Part shown: positions 5,958 through 14,435 of the stretch, in pieces
Layout: each line of letters opens with the position of its first letter
How positions within the stretch are numbered: the first letter of the stretch is position 1
From: a virus
Virus record (IMG/VR): IMGVR_UViG_3300036832_000705
Coordinates: 1-35,895 of that record
Direction: 5' to 3' (one strand)
DNA: 35,895 nucleotides
The notes under the pieces: generated by a model
Told to the model about the DNA's origin: nothing
Database searches by the model: none
Seen by the model: only the letters and a program-made list of their open reading frames with translations
Program-made: the position numbers and the translations under genes

Positions 5958-7973
5958 TTAGCGTCCGGTCTCACCCGGCCGCAACGGCAACTGCGGGATC
6001 AGTGCCCCGGCAAGCCCGAGCCGCGAGGCCAAACGCGGCGCCGCCAGCACGTTGGGTTGCGCCATAGCCGCGGTCAGGCTCGGCCGGGACAGCAGCTGTC
6101 CCCCGGCCCAGCCCGGCACAAACGGCGCCACCGCACCGCCGGCCGCGCCGGCCACACCGCCGACCGGGCCAAACCGACTGCCGATGTCATAGCCGCGCTC
6201 GGCCCCCTGGGGGATCAGCAGCCACGGCAAGGTGTGCCCCACGGCGGCCCCGGTCCCTGACGGATTGGCAAGTCTCTGCGCGGTATCCTTCATCGAGCCA
6301 GCGACGGTGTTCAGGTTGGCGATGTCGCCGGCCGCTGAATGAGTGGCCGGGAACAACGCATCCCGCGCCTCGGGCGCCATCTGGTTGTAGCGGGTCAGAA
6401 AACTGCCGGGCGAGATCGCATCACCGGCGGCCAGCTGCGCCGACGGCACCGCGCGCGCCATGTTGCGCAGCGAATAGCCGGCGAGCGCATCCGCCCCGGC
6501 CGGCAATTCGCCGCGGATCTCCTGGAGCACGCTGCCGCCCTTTTTTTGTGCCGACAACGCCCAATTGGCCGCATTCTCGGGATCGATCGTATTCTGCGCC
6601 GGGTTGCGGCTGTTGATGATGTTGTTGAGCGTACCGTCGCGGAAGGCCGCACCATCGCGGGTGACCTTGTTGGCGTTTGCCCAGGCGGCTTCGGCCTTAC
6701 CGCCAAGCCCGGTCGCCGTGTCGCCCAACGTTTGGCTCAGCGCACCATAGAGGTTGTTCCAGGCGGCCTGGTTGCCATCGCGGCTCAGCGATGAGTCATC
6801 GAGCTTTTCACCGACCTTCGTGCGCCAGGCGCGCACATCGCCCCAGGGCAGCGTGCCGGCATCGGCGCCCGCGGGCGGCATATCCTTCTGCAATGCCGCT
6901 TGCAGCTGCTGAAACACCGGGTCCTGCATGACCTTGGCGATATTCGGCGTATTAGACATCGACTGCGTCGCGTCGAGGGCATTGCTGACACCGCCCATCC
7001 GGGCCCGCGTCCCGGCCGGGATCTCGGCGGCGACATCGTTCTCGGCGTTCTGCTGGGCGGCGCGGAAATCCCCGTACCAGCGATACCCATCGCTCTGCAG
7101 CCCGATGCCGGACTGCTGGAGGCTCTTCGCGGGGGCGAACTTATTCGCGGCGTTCTCGACGGCATTGCCAAATTCATCGATCGTTTGTCTTGCTGCGGCC
7201 TCGATGCGGCCGCCGCCAGGGAATCTAGCCGCCGTCTGCTGCAGTTTCTGCAAGGGCCAGCTGCCGGTCACGTCGCCGGCGAGCCGCGGGGTGATCCCGA
7301 GCTCGCGATAGGCCTGGACAGCCGGATTCTCCGCACCAGTTACCGCACCGATCGTGCGGCCGATCGAACCGAGCCCGGCACTGCCAAGACCGAGCCCGGC
7401 AACGGTGCCGATCGCCCGCCCCGGCGGCCCGAGCGTCTCGCTGCCGAGCTCGCCGCCGGCCCCCGAGGCGGCACCCTGCTCGACCCCGCCGGCCAGCGAC
7501 TTGACGAGCGGCGGGATCGCACCCGTTCCGGCCCTCGCCCCGCCGATCGCGGCCGGAACGCCGCCGAGCACGGCCAGCGGCGCGGCACTCCCGACCCCCT
7601 CGGCACCAGCCGCCAGCACCCGCTCGCCAGGGGTCTGCGGCCGCGCCGTGGCGAGGCTCGGCAGGTTGCGCTCTTCCCAGCCGATCGCCTGCGGGCTGGC
7701 CGGCAGCCACGACGGCCGCACGTTGGCGAGCTCGGCGATGTCGACGGGCAAGAGCGCGCCCTCGGTCAAGCCGCGCGTCAGCCCGCCGCCGATCACCTGC
7801 GGGACCCGGCTCTCGGGCGGCACCAGCACCCCTTGAGCGCCGGGCTGGACCACACCCGGCAGATCGGGCGGCGGCGTTGCCGGCGGCGGCGGCACGTCAT
7901 AGGGAAACGGGATCGGTGCGGAGGGGGCCGCCGCGGCGTCAGGGGTAGCTTGGCTCTCCCAGGGAAACGGCAT
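5958..7973 (-). CDS. Large virion protein, likely DNA-ejection protein
   Basis: At 671 aa this is the largest protein here. A Pro-rich N-terminus (to about 60) is followed by Ala/Gly-rich, mostly helical sequence with amphipathic and hydrophobic Gly-rich patches, such as AAPLAVLGGVPAAIGGA and GTVAGLGLGSAGLGSIG. Another such patch near residues 610-640 contains VGGVAGAAGGAVAPFVPG. This composition resembles internal proteins of podoviruses that leave the capsid and form a channel across the envelope. It is next to two other proteins of similar make-up and downstream of the virion transglycosylase, the usual ejection-protein neighbourhood. GAGG lies about 9 nt before the ATG. No specific family motif was recognised. 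Confidence 0.7.
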   Translation of the reverse strand: MPFPWESQATPDAAAAPSAPIPFPYDVPPPPATPPPDLPGVVQPGAQGVLVPPESRVPQVIGGGLTRGLTEGALLPVDIAELANVRPSWLPASPQAIGWEERNLPSLATARPQTPGERVLAAGAEGVGSAAPLAVLGGVPAAIGGARAGTGAIPPLVKSLAGGVEQGAASGAGGELGSETLGPPGRAIGTVAGLGLGSAGLGSIGRTIGAVTGAENPAVQAYRELGITPRLAGDVTGSWPLQKLQQTAARFPGGGRIEAAARQTIDEFGNAVENAANKFAPAKSLQQSGIGLQSDGYRWYGDFRAAQQNAENDVAAEIPAGTRARMGGVSNALDATQSMSNTPNIAKVMQDPVFQQLQAALQKDMPPAGADAGTLPWGDVRAWRTKVGEKLDDSSLSRDGNQAAWNNLYGALSQTLGDTATGLGGKAEAAWANANKVTRDGAAFRDGTLNNIINSRNPAQNTIDPENAANWALSAQKKGGSVLQEIRGELPAGADALAGYSLRNMARAVPSAQLAAGDAISPGSFLTRYNQMAPEARDALFPATHSAAGDIANLNTVAGSMKDTAQRLANPSGTGAAVGHTLPWLLIPQGAERGYDIGSRFGPVGGVAGAAGGAVAPFVPGWAGGQLLSRPSLTAAMAQPNVLAAPRLASRLGLAGALIPQLPLRPGETGR

Positions 7974-7976
7974 CGG

Positions 7977-9467
7977 CTATTGCCTCGGCTTGGTCTGCTG
8001 TCGGCCCAGATGATCGTAGAACGTGCCACCGGCCGGGATGTGGCTGTAGATCTGATTGCCGTAAGGCGTGAACCCGGTCGCCGTCTGCGGGCTCGTACCG
8101 CCGGCGAGCGCATCGGGGGTCCAGCTGGGCAGCGGCGAATTCGGCGTCATCGCGTTGGCCGCGCGCAGATAGGTGTCGCCCGACTGGCGATCAAAGTTGG
8201 CCTCGGCCTGGCTGAGCAGGCCCGGCATGCCGCCCGCCCCATAGCCGCCCGGCGCCGTCAGCGCGTTGTTGACAAAGTCGCGCTTATCGAGAGCCCGCTG
8301 CTGCTCCATCTGCATCAGGTTGACCATGTGGTCGAGCGACGGCGGCGTCGTCTCAAAGCTGGGAAAGGCCTTTTGGAACAGGTTGATCACGCTGCCCGGC
8401 TCACGCGCCCCCATCTGGCGCACCGCCGCGGTCGACAAGCGCACAAACTGCTTTTGCAATGCGTCGGCGTCATTCGGATTGATGCTGAAGAGCGCCTGCG
8501 TCTGCTCGGGCGTGGCGCCCAATCCCTGGGCGATCTTGGCGGCCTGCGCTCTGGTGTCGGCACCCCAGCCGGTCTTTCCGACGACGGGGATCAGATTTTT
8601 GATGTCCTGCAGGTTCTGCGCTTGCAGGGAGGCATCGGATGCCGCGGCGTTGATTTCGCCGAGCCGCTGAAACCCTTCCTGCGCGCCAGGCCGGGCGACC
8701 GGCTGGCCGGCCAGCGTCGGACCGCCTGCCGCAGAGCCGGGACCGCCTGCCGCAGGGCCGGGACCGCCCGCCGCAGGACCGGGACCGCCCGGACCACTAG
8801 CGCCCGAACCGCCTGGGCCAAACATCCGGTCAACCGCCGCATTGTACTGATCGCGCGGCAAGTCCATCTCGACGATGCCCTGCGGCGTCCAGACCTGCGC
8901 CTTCACCGTCTCATAGGGTGCTGCCGCCGCATGGGTGGCGGTGGTTTTCAGCCCCTCGGCACCGGCCGCGACCTGGGCGCCGGCGTCTTTGGCCCCGCCC
9001 GGCATCGGCAGCCACCGCCTGTCGCCGGTCTGCGGATTCGAATACTCCATATCACCGGCGCGGAGGCTCTTGGCGATCTCCTCCAAGTAGCCGGTCGGGA
9101 GGCCGAGCAAGCTTTTGTTGGCGATATCCTGCTCGATCTGATAAGGGTCGTAGAGCGGCCGATACCCCTGCGGGATCGGCGGCACCACCGATTTTCGGCC
9201 GTCCGAGGGGGCGGCCGCTTGCGTCCCGGTCGGCACCGCTGTCGACGCTGCCCCTGGCCCAAGCTCGAGATCACCGCGCGCCCAGCGCGCCAGCGTGTTG
9301 CTGTCCTCGAGTGAGAACGCGCCGTTCGGACCATACCCGCCGCCGGCGCCCGGCATCCCGCCACCGGACGGCGCACCCGGCAATCCCGCGGCCTGCGCAT
9401 CCGCCGGCATCTCCTGCAGCGGCGGAATGCCTGCGGTTGGATCCTCTCCAGGACCGGTCCACGGCAT
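7977..9467 (-). CDS. Virion protein, likely internal/ejection protein
   Basis: This 496-aa protein has a low-complexity Gly/Pro N-terminus, a globular part (about 100-215), a 7-residue tandem repeat linker (GPGPAAG) near 230-250, and a helical Gln/Ala-rich C-terminal half. The ATG at 9467 has GGAGGG at 8 nt and is preferred over the GTG six bases upstream, which overlaps the previous TGA. It lies between the transglycosylase/peptidase gene and the largest ejection-type protein, so an internal virion role is likely. I do not recognise a named family. The stop is TAG, relevant to the amber-codon finding elsewhere in this window. Confidence 0.65.
   Translation of the reverse strand: MPWTGPGEDPTAGIPPLQEMPADAQAAGLPGAPSGGGMPGAGGGYGPNGAFSLEDSNTLARWARGDLELGPGAASTAVPTGTQAAAPSDGRKSVVPPIPQGYRPLYDPYQIEQDIANKSLLGLPTGYLEEIAKSLRAGDMEYSNPQTGDRRWLPMPGGAKDAGAQVAAGAEGLKTTATHAAAAPYETVKAQVWTPQGIVEMDLPRDQYNAAVDRMFGPGGSGASGPGGPGPAAGGPGPAAGGPGSAAGGPTLAGQPVARPGAQEGFQRLGEINAAASDASLQAQNLQDIKNLIPVVGKTGWGADTRAQAAKIAQGLGATPEQTQALFSINPNDADALQKQFVRLSTAAVRQMGAREPGSVINLFQKAFPSFETTPPSLDHMVNLMQMEQQRALDKRDFVNNALTAPGGYGAGGMPGLLSQAEANFDRQSGDTYLRAANAMTPNSPLPSWTPDALAGGTSPQTATGFTPYGNQIYSHIPAGGTFYDHLGRQQTKPRQ
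8719..8781 (-). repeat. Three 21-bp tandem repeats in coding sequence
   Basis: Three consecutive 21-bp units, each beginning ggaccgcc on the plus strand, encode repeated seven-residue Gly-Pro-Ala blocks in the minus-strand virion protein. The unit length preserves frame, so copy number could vary without disrupting the gene. Confidence 0.85.
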
Positions 9468-9469
9468 CG

Positions 9470-11224
9470 TCACTGCCCTCCGTTGCTCTGCTGCCGCTGC
9501 AATTCGCCGAGCCGGTCAATGAGCGCCTTCTGGTCGGCGTAGGTCAGGTTCTGGTTGGTGACCACACCATAGACATCCTCGGGGCCCATCCGGGCGAGCT
9601 GCTCGTCGCTCAAGGTGCGGTTGCCAGCCGCCGGCGTTGCGGCGGCCGCGCCAGGCTCTACAGCGGGCGGCCGAGGGACCTGCTCAAACCGGCTGGTGGC
9701 CTGATTATAGACCGGCTGCGTCGGCGAGGAGACCAGCGGCCCCGCCGGCCCGGCCGGCCCGGCCGGAGCAACGTAGTCGCCGCGGCCGGCTTGCGGCGGC
9801 GGCTGCCCTTGCCAATAGCTCGCCGGGGTCACCTCGCCGCGACCGACCGCGGCGAGTGCCGCGATCGGATCCGCCGGCCCCGAGGGCGAGCCGGCAGCGC
9901 CCGGAACCCCGGCCCAGCCTCGCCAACCGCCCTCCGGCGGCGGCGGGCTGCCGGGCCCGGTGATCACCGGCGGCCCTCCCGGGCTCGGACCCGTCCGCGG
10001 TATTACCGTCGGCACGCTGCGCCCCGGGTCTTCGGTGACCCTCGACGCCGGCGAGCTCGTCCCCATACCGGCGAGCGCCCGCACCGCCGCCTCGTAACCC
10101 TGTGGTGTGGACACCGCGTTCCAGCGCGCCTGTTCTGCAGGCGAGCTCGCGGTAAACGCCGAGGGCGGCGCCACCGACATCGAGGCCGGCGCGCCCGGCA
10201 CATCGGCCCAATTGGCCGGCAATGGCCCCGCGGTCGGACGCAGACCTTGAGGCGCACCCGCCGCCGAGGGCCCCGCAGCCTCGGCCGGCCGTGGCCGAGT
10301 TGTCCATTCCGGGATATCGGAGACCCCGGCGCTGGCTAGTCGCACTGTATCCGGGCCCGCCCACTCAAAATGCATCGGATCCTTGCGGGTCGTCCAATCA
10401 CCGCCCCAGACCAGCCCGTGGCGCGCGGCGATATCACCGACATTTGGCGGCAGATTGGTCTGCATCGGCCCGCCGCCCGCGGTCATCGGATTGCTCGCCG
10501 CATTGACGTCGATGGCATTGCCGTAGGCGTGTTCCGAGAGGTCGTGACCGCCACGGATATTGCGCGCGGCATAGCCGGAGCTCTGAGCGGGATCGATGTT
10601 GTAACCCCTCCCTTCGAGCTCGTTGATAAAGCCCTGAAAGGGCCCGGCCGCGGCACCGTTGACGCGAAATTTGACCCCGGATGGCGAGCTGATCGTCGTC
10701 AGGTTCTTGTCCTCCCAGCCAGGCTGACTAGGATCACCACCAAACATATCGGGATGCGCCTTGGCGAAATTCGCCGAGCCGCGGATAACGCCCTGCTGAC
10801 CGCCCGCGCCCGCCTGGGCGAAATTCCCGGCATGGTTCAGCACGCTGGTCGCATAGCCGACCTCATCGGGCCCGTTAAAGCCCGGGCCACCATTATAGAC
10901 CATCGCGGCATAGGCGTCGGGGTTGGCGGCACCCTTGTCGACCCCGACCTGGCGATATTTCGCGAGATAGCGCGCCGCCGCCGGGATCGCCTCGTTGGGG
11001 TCGTAGGGGTTCTTGACCCCGAGCTCGGCCTGCGTGTCGGGTGTGAGCTGGGCGATGCCCTTGGCCGTGCCGAGATGGGTCTGTTGACCGGTCTGGGAGG
11101 GATCGAAATTCGACTCCTGCTTGAGGATGCTGCGTAAGAGGTTCGGGCTGATGCCATTTTGCCGCGCCGACTGGACGATCAGCGGCTCATATTGGCTGAG
11201 CTGGTAGCCGGTGCCGCGCGCCAT
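9470..11224 (-). CDS. Virion-associated lytic transglycosylase fused to M15 peptidase
   Basis: This 584-aa protein carries two peptidoglycan hydrolase domains. Residues about 10-125 match a soluble lytic transglycosylase: ILKQESNF has the catalytic Glu (E37), GTAKGIAQLTP is the substrate-groove motif, and AMVYNGGPG closes the domain. Residues about 180-290 match an M15 carboxypeptidase-like domain: SEHAYGNAID gives H232 and D239, and DPMHFEW gives H285. The remaining half is Ala/Pro-rich and low complexity. Together the enzymes could cut both glycan strands and stem peptides. Position among ejection-type proteins and away from the lysis genes supports a virion enzyme used during DNA entry. 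The start overlaps the upstream stop as TGATG. Confidence 0.88.
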   Translation of the reverse strand: MARGTGYQLSQYEPLIVQSARQNGISPNLLRSILKQESNFDPSQTGQQTHLGTAKGIAQLTPDTQAELGVKNPYDPNEAIPAAARYLAKYRQVGVDKGAANPDAYAAMVYNGGPGFNGPDEVGYATSVLNHAGNFAQAGAGGQQGVIRGSANFAKAHPDMFGGDPSQPGWEDKNLTTISSPSGVKFRVNGAAAGPFQGFINELEGRGYNIDPAQSSGYAARNIRGGHDLSEHAYGNAIDVNAASNPMTAGGGPMQTNLPPNVGDIAARHGLVWGGDWTTRKDPMHFEWAGPDTVRLASAGVSDIPEWTTRPRPAEAAGPSAAGAPQGLRPTAGPLPANWADVPGAPASMSVAPPSAFTASSPAEQARWNAVSTPQGYEAAVRALAGMGTSSPASRVTEDPGRSVPTVIPRTGPSPGGPPVITGPGSPPPPEGGWRGWAGVPGAAGSPSGPADPIAALAAVGRGEVTPASYWQGQPPPQAGRGDYVAPAGPAGPAGPLVSSPTQPVYNQATSRFEQVPRPPAVEPGAAAATPAAGNRTLSDEQLARMGPEDVYGVVTNQNLTYADQKALIDRLGELQRQQSNGGQ

Positions 11225-11865
11225 CAGCCACCCCCGCCCGCTTGCCGCCGCTTGGCCAGCGCCAAGATGGCGGCCGCCCCGCCCGGCGTATGCTGGAGCC
11301 AGTCCATGCGCGCCTTGCCCGGCGGCAAGACCAGGCCGGGAGCCGGATCAGGCGGCGCCGGCGTCGACGGCGCCGCCGTGCCGACACCAGGAACCAGCGG
11401 CGACGTGCCGCCGGTGGCTCCGGGCAAGGTCGGGATCCCGCCGCCGCCGCTCGTGATCATCCCGCCGCGCGCGGTCGGCAGGACGGCCTGCGCGCGCTGC
11501 AGCGCCGCTCTCGACTGCAGCTCGCGCATCTGCGCCACCTGTTCGGGCGACGAGCGCAGCATCGCCCAGCGTGCCGCCGGGTCGCCGCTCGCGTCGGCTG
11601 CGGCGGCCCGCACCGGATCCTCGGCCGAGAGATACTTGCCGATGTCGGGCATCGCGGTGGTCTGCTGTCCGGCCAATTGCTGGGCCGCGGCCATCGCCCG
11701 GTTCATCGCAAATTGGCCGCTCAGCTGGCCGATCGCCTGGCCCACCGGCCCCGACGACGTCGCCAGCACGCGCGGATCAGCCGCCTGAGTGCCATAGATC
11801 TGCGCCTGGAGCTCGGCCGGCCCCAGCGGCCCCGCGCCCGCCAAAATATCGGCAAGGTCCGGCAT
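11224..11865 (-). CDS. Small virion-region protein, unrecognised
   Basis: This 213-aa Ala/Gly/Gln-rich protein is helical in the first 130 residues and Pro/Gly-rich between about 135 and 185, ending in a short basic helix (LALAKRRQAGGGG). AGGAGGG lies 4-5 nt before the ATG at 11865. The stop is shared with the start of the transglycosylase gene. It has no visible catalytic motif, signal peptide or membrane helix. Its place in the block of internal virion proteins suggests a structural or ejection accessory role by association only. Confidence 0.65.
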   Translation of the reverse strand: MPDLADILAGAGPLGPAELQAQIYGTQAADPRVLATSSGPVGQAIGQLSGQFAMNRAMAAAQQLAGQQTTAMPDIGKYLSAEDPVRAAAADASGDPAARWAMLRSSPEQVAQMRELQSRAALQRAQAVLPTARGGMITSGGGGIPTLPGATGGTSPLVPGVGTAAPSTPAPPDPAPGLVLPPGKARMDWLQHTPGGAAAILALAKRRQAGGGG

Positions 11866-11873
11866 CGACCCTC

Positions 11874-12407
11874 CTATACGAAGAAGCTGAACAAGGACAG
11901 GCGGCGCGCGACGGTCTCGGCCAGGGTTTTGATCCTGACGATTCCGTGTCGTTCCAGGGTCCGTCTCGCCTGCCGCTCATCCTCCGGCTCGACCGCCATC
12001 TCGGTAATGACGTTATCGCTCGGATCCACGGCTTGAAGAACGTAGGCTCGATTGGGATCGAGCCTCGATTTAGGCCTGACGTAACCAAGCACGTCGGCCA
12101 GCGCTTCTTCCGTTGGGTAACGCCTGAAGCGCTCCGCCTTGGCCGGGTCGTTGGTAATCAGCGTGCCGTGTGCGAGGTCCACGACCGAGTACGACCCAGG
12201 AGCGCGGGCGATCTGTGCCCGCCATTCCGGCGGCATCGGGTTGTCTTTCGATAGCCACATTGCGTCTTTCGGGTGTGCGGGATCGTTCAAGGCCCGCCAC
12301 TGGGCACGGATGTCGCCCGGCGGCTCGCGCAGCGTCGGCGCCGGCTCGACGGGCCCAACGTCCGCCAAAAGATCGGCCAGGGCCCTCCTTGTCTCCATTG
12401 GTTTCAT
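11874..12407 (-). CDS. Soluble protein of the virion operon, unrecognised
   Basis: This 177-aa protein is charged and globular, unlike its low-complexity neighbours. It contains MWLSKDNPMPPEWRAQI, SYSVVDLAHGTLITNDP and a C-terminal region that ends in a hydrophobic tail (RRLSLFSFFV). The start ATG at 12407 overlaps the upstream TGA as ATGA, which decides between the two nearby Met codons. The middle part looks like a small alpha/beta domain with Tyr- and Asp-rich turns. I know no family for it. Confidence 0.65.
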   Translation of the reverse strand: MKPMETRRALADLLADVGPVEPAPTLREPPGDIRAQWRALNDPAHPKDAMWLSKDNPMPPEWRAQIARAPGSYSVVDLAHGTLITNDPAKAERFRRYPTEEALADVLGYVRPKSRLDPNRAYVLQAVDPSDNVITEMAVEPEDERQARRTLERHGIVRIKTLAETVARRLSLFSFFV

Positions 12408-13921
12408 ATGGCTGCCAAGAGCGAGCCGATGCCGGCTAGGAGGCCGCCGCCGCCAGCAGCCGCCCCAGCGTCCGCGAGCCCGCTGGTCAAGAAGGCGTCG
12501 GCGGCACCGCCGGTCGTGGCCCCACTGGACAAGAAGGCTTCGGCAGGGGTCGCTGCGGCGCCGCCGCTAAACAACCCGCCACCGCCGCCGCTAAACAACC
12601 CGCCACCGAGCAACCCGCCCGAGCCAAACAGTCCCTGCCCGGTCAGCGCCTGCGAGCCGAGATTGCCAAACCCCAGCATGTTCGAGAGGTTCGTCTGCCC
12701 CTGCGCAAAATTCTGCGCCCGCGCCTGGTTCGCCGCCACGGCCGCACCGGCGACGTTGGTCGGGCTGACCCCGGTCGCCGTACCGGGTGCGAGGTTGGGG
12801 ATGCCGGTCGCCCCGGTCGGCCAGGCGGTGACCCCCGGCAATACGCCGGCGAGGCTGCCGAGCCCGGTGCCGTAGATACTGGTGCCCAGCCCGGTCAGCC
12901 CCTGGGCCGCGGTATAGGGTGCCCCAAAGGCCGCTTGCGCGCGACCCAGATTGCTCGCCGCCGCCTGGACATTGGCGCCCTGCGCGCCGAGCACCGACTG
13001 GTTGTAGAGATCGGCCAGGCTCATACCCTGGCCAAACAGCTGCTGCTGCGCCTGGTTGGTGAACTGGCCGCCGGCGAGCGCCTGGCCAAACAGCGCCCGC
13101 TGTTGCTCGTTGCCGGCCGAGACCGCCTGGCTCTGCGCCGACTGATAGGCCATCTGCTTTTGCCGGTCGAAATCGCCCATCGCGCGCGAAAAGGCCGGCG
13201 AACCTTCCTCGATGCCCTGATCGGCCATCGATTGGCGCAAGCTCTCCTCTTGCTGGTTGAACTGCGGGTCGAGGTATTGGGTCTGCGATTTGTAGGCGGC
13301 GTCCTGCGCCTGCTGGACCAGCTGCGGGAAATTGCTGTTGACGCCGGTCTGCACCTGGCTCAGCGGCTGACCGCCGGCCCCGCCGGTCACATCGGTGCGA
13401 AACGACCCCGGCGTCAACATGCCGATATTGGGGACCGCCGAGAGATCGATGTTGGTCGGCAAGGTGCCGGCGAGGTCGCCGACCCGGCTCAGGATGCCGG
13501 CGCCGGTCGTCGCCATGCCGGGCGCGGCCGCGGCAAACGGCGCCCCGGCGCCGGCCACCGCCCGCGCCAGCCCGGTTTGCGTGTCGAACAGCTGCTGAAA
13601 CTCGGGCGACAGCGACTGCGTGGCGTTGTAGGACGAGGGCTTCCCGGTCGACGGGTCGATCTGGCCCGGCTGGTAGACGGTCGATCCGTAAGGCGAGAAC
13701 GTGTTGATGGCGTTCAGCTGCGCCTGGGTCTCGGCCGTGTTGATATTCTGCTGGCCTTGCGCATTGGAGAGCGCGAGCGGGTCGACGCTGGCCCCGCCGC
13801 CGCCGCCGCCGCTGCTGCCGCCGCCGCCCTTGCATTGATCGCTATGGATCCGCGGGCGGCGGCGGCCGCAGCCGCCCCAGCCAGCGGCATTCATGCGCCA
13901 GCATGCCGTAGATTGCCGCAT
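12404..13921 (-). CDS. Gly/Ala/Gln-rich virion protein
   Basis: The reliable part begins at the Gly-rich run GGGGSSGGGGGGASVDPLAL and continues through a Gln/Ala-rich helical region (about 60-370) to a glycine-rich hydrophobic tail containing GGGLFSGGGGGLFSGG. NAINTFSPYGSTVYQPG and the Gln-rich helices resemble internal or tail-shaft proteins of podoviruses. The start is uncertain: 13921 has GGGAGGGG six nt upstream but lies inside the end of the GNAT-like gene (80-bp overlap). An ATG at 13894 is an alternative. The C-terminus overlaps the next gene as ATGA. Probable structural or ejection role. Confidence 0.65.
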   Translation of the reverse strand: MRQSTACWRMNAAGWGGCGRRRPRIHSDQCKGGGGSSGGGGGGASVDPLALSNAQGQQNINTAETQAQLNAINTFSPYGSTVYQPGQIDPSTGKPSSYNATQSLSPEFQQLFDTQTGLARAVAGAGAPFAAAAPGMATTGAGILSRVGDLAGTLPTNIDLSAVPNIGMLTPGSFRTDVTGGAGGQPLSQVQTGVNSNFPQLVQQAQDAAYKSQTQYLDPQFNQQEESLRQSMADQGIEEGSPAFSRAMGDFDRQKQMAYQSAQSQAVSAGNEQQRALFGQALAGGQFTNQAQQQLFGQGMSLADLYNQSVLGAQGANVQAAASNLGRAQAAFGAPYTAAQGLTGLGTSIYGTGLGSLAGVLPGVTAWPTGATGIPNLAPGTATGVSPTNVAGAAVAANQARAQNFAQGQTNLSNMLGFGNLGSQALTGQGLFGSGGLLGGGLFSGGGGGLFSGGAAATPAEAFLSSGATTGGAADAFLTSGLADAGAAAGGGGLLAGIGSLLAAI

Positions 13922-14297
13922 CGCAAACCCCTCCCCCATGGTACACCGCCTGGCGGGCGGTGCCCTCGAGCTGAAAGCCGAGCCGTTGGAGGAATGCCCC
14001 TGCGGGCTGGTTCGTAACGGCCGTGTTGGCGCCAAAGCGCCTGCACTTCATGGCGAGAAACGGATGAAAGAAGCAGGCGAACAGAGTTCGCCGGTTGCAC
14101 CAGCGCGAGCTCGTCGACCAGATCGAGCCCTCGATGTTCGGCCACTGAAAGTTGTGATAGGCGATCGCACCCAGGAGCTCGCCGCCATCGGCAAAGCCGA
14201 CCGCCACGCAGCGCGGCCCGAGGTCGACACCGAGGTTCTTGCCGACCCAATCGGCCAGTGTAGCGTCCCATCCGGTGATGATCTCGATTCTTGCCAC
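13842..14297 (-). CDS. GNAT-like acetyltransferase fold protein
   Basis: This 151-aa protein has the layout of a small GNAT domain: an acidic substrate-facing start, a central strand region (CVAVGFADGGELLGAIAYHNF), a helix with basic residues (MKCRRFGANTAVTNQPAG), and the typical late segment FLQRLGFQLEG, in which GNAT proteins bind acetyl-CoA and adjust substrate. GTG at 14297 is the start. It lies between the tail protein and the large internal proteins. Phages of this architecture often carry an acetyltransferase-like gene in the morphogenesis region, possibly modifying virion proteins; the substrate is unknown. It ends in TAG. Confidence 0.7.
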   Translation of the reverse strand: MARIEIITGWDATLADWVGKNLGVDLGPRCVAVGFADGGELLGAIAYHNFQWPNIEGSIWSTSSRWCNRRTLFACFFHPFLAMKCRRFGANTAVTNQPAGAFLQRLGFQLEGTARQAVYHGGGVCDAAIYGMLAHECRWLGRLRPPPPADP

Positions 14298-14435
14298 CGG
14301 CGAGCGCGCCCCATCAGGCGTGAGTGGCCAAGCCGGGAGTGCCGGCCAGGGTAGGTAGGGTCCGGGAGACGGCCCCCAGGCGGCCCTTAAAATCGATTTC
14401 CCGCCGCGGGCGCCGGGGCAGCGGCCGTCTTTTGC

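Noticed and set aside
6900-9314. 804-codon open frame on the plus strand
   Set aside because: It is antisense to two well-supported leftward virion genes, is extremely Arg-rich, and lacks a ribosome binding site. It is a codon-bias shadow of high-GC genes.
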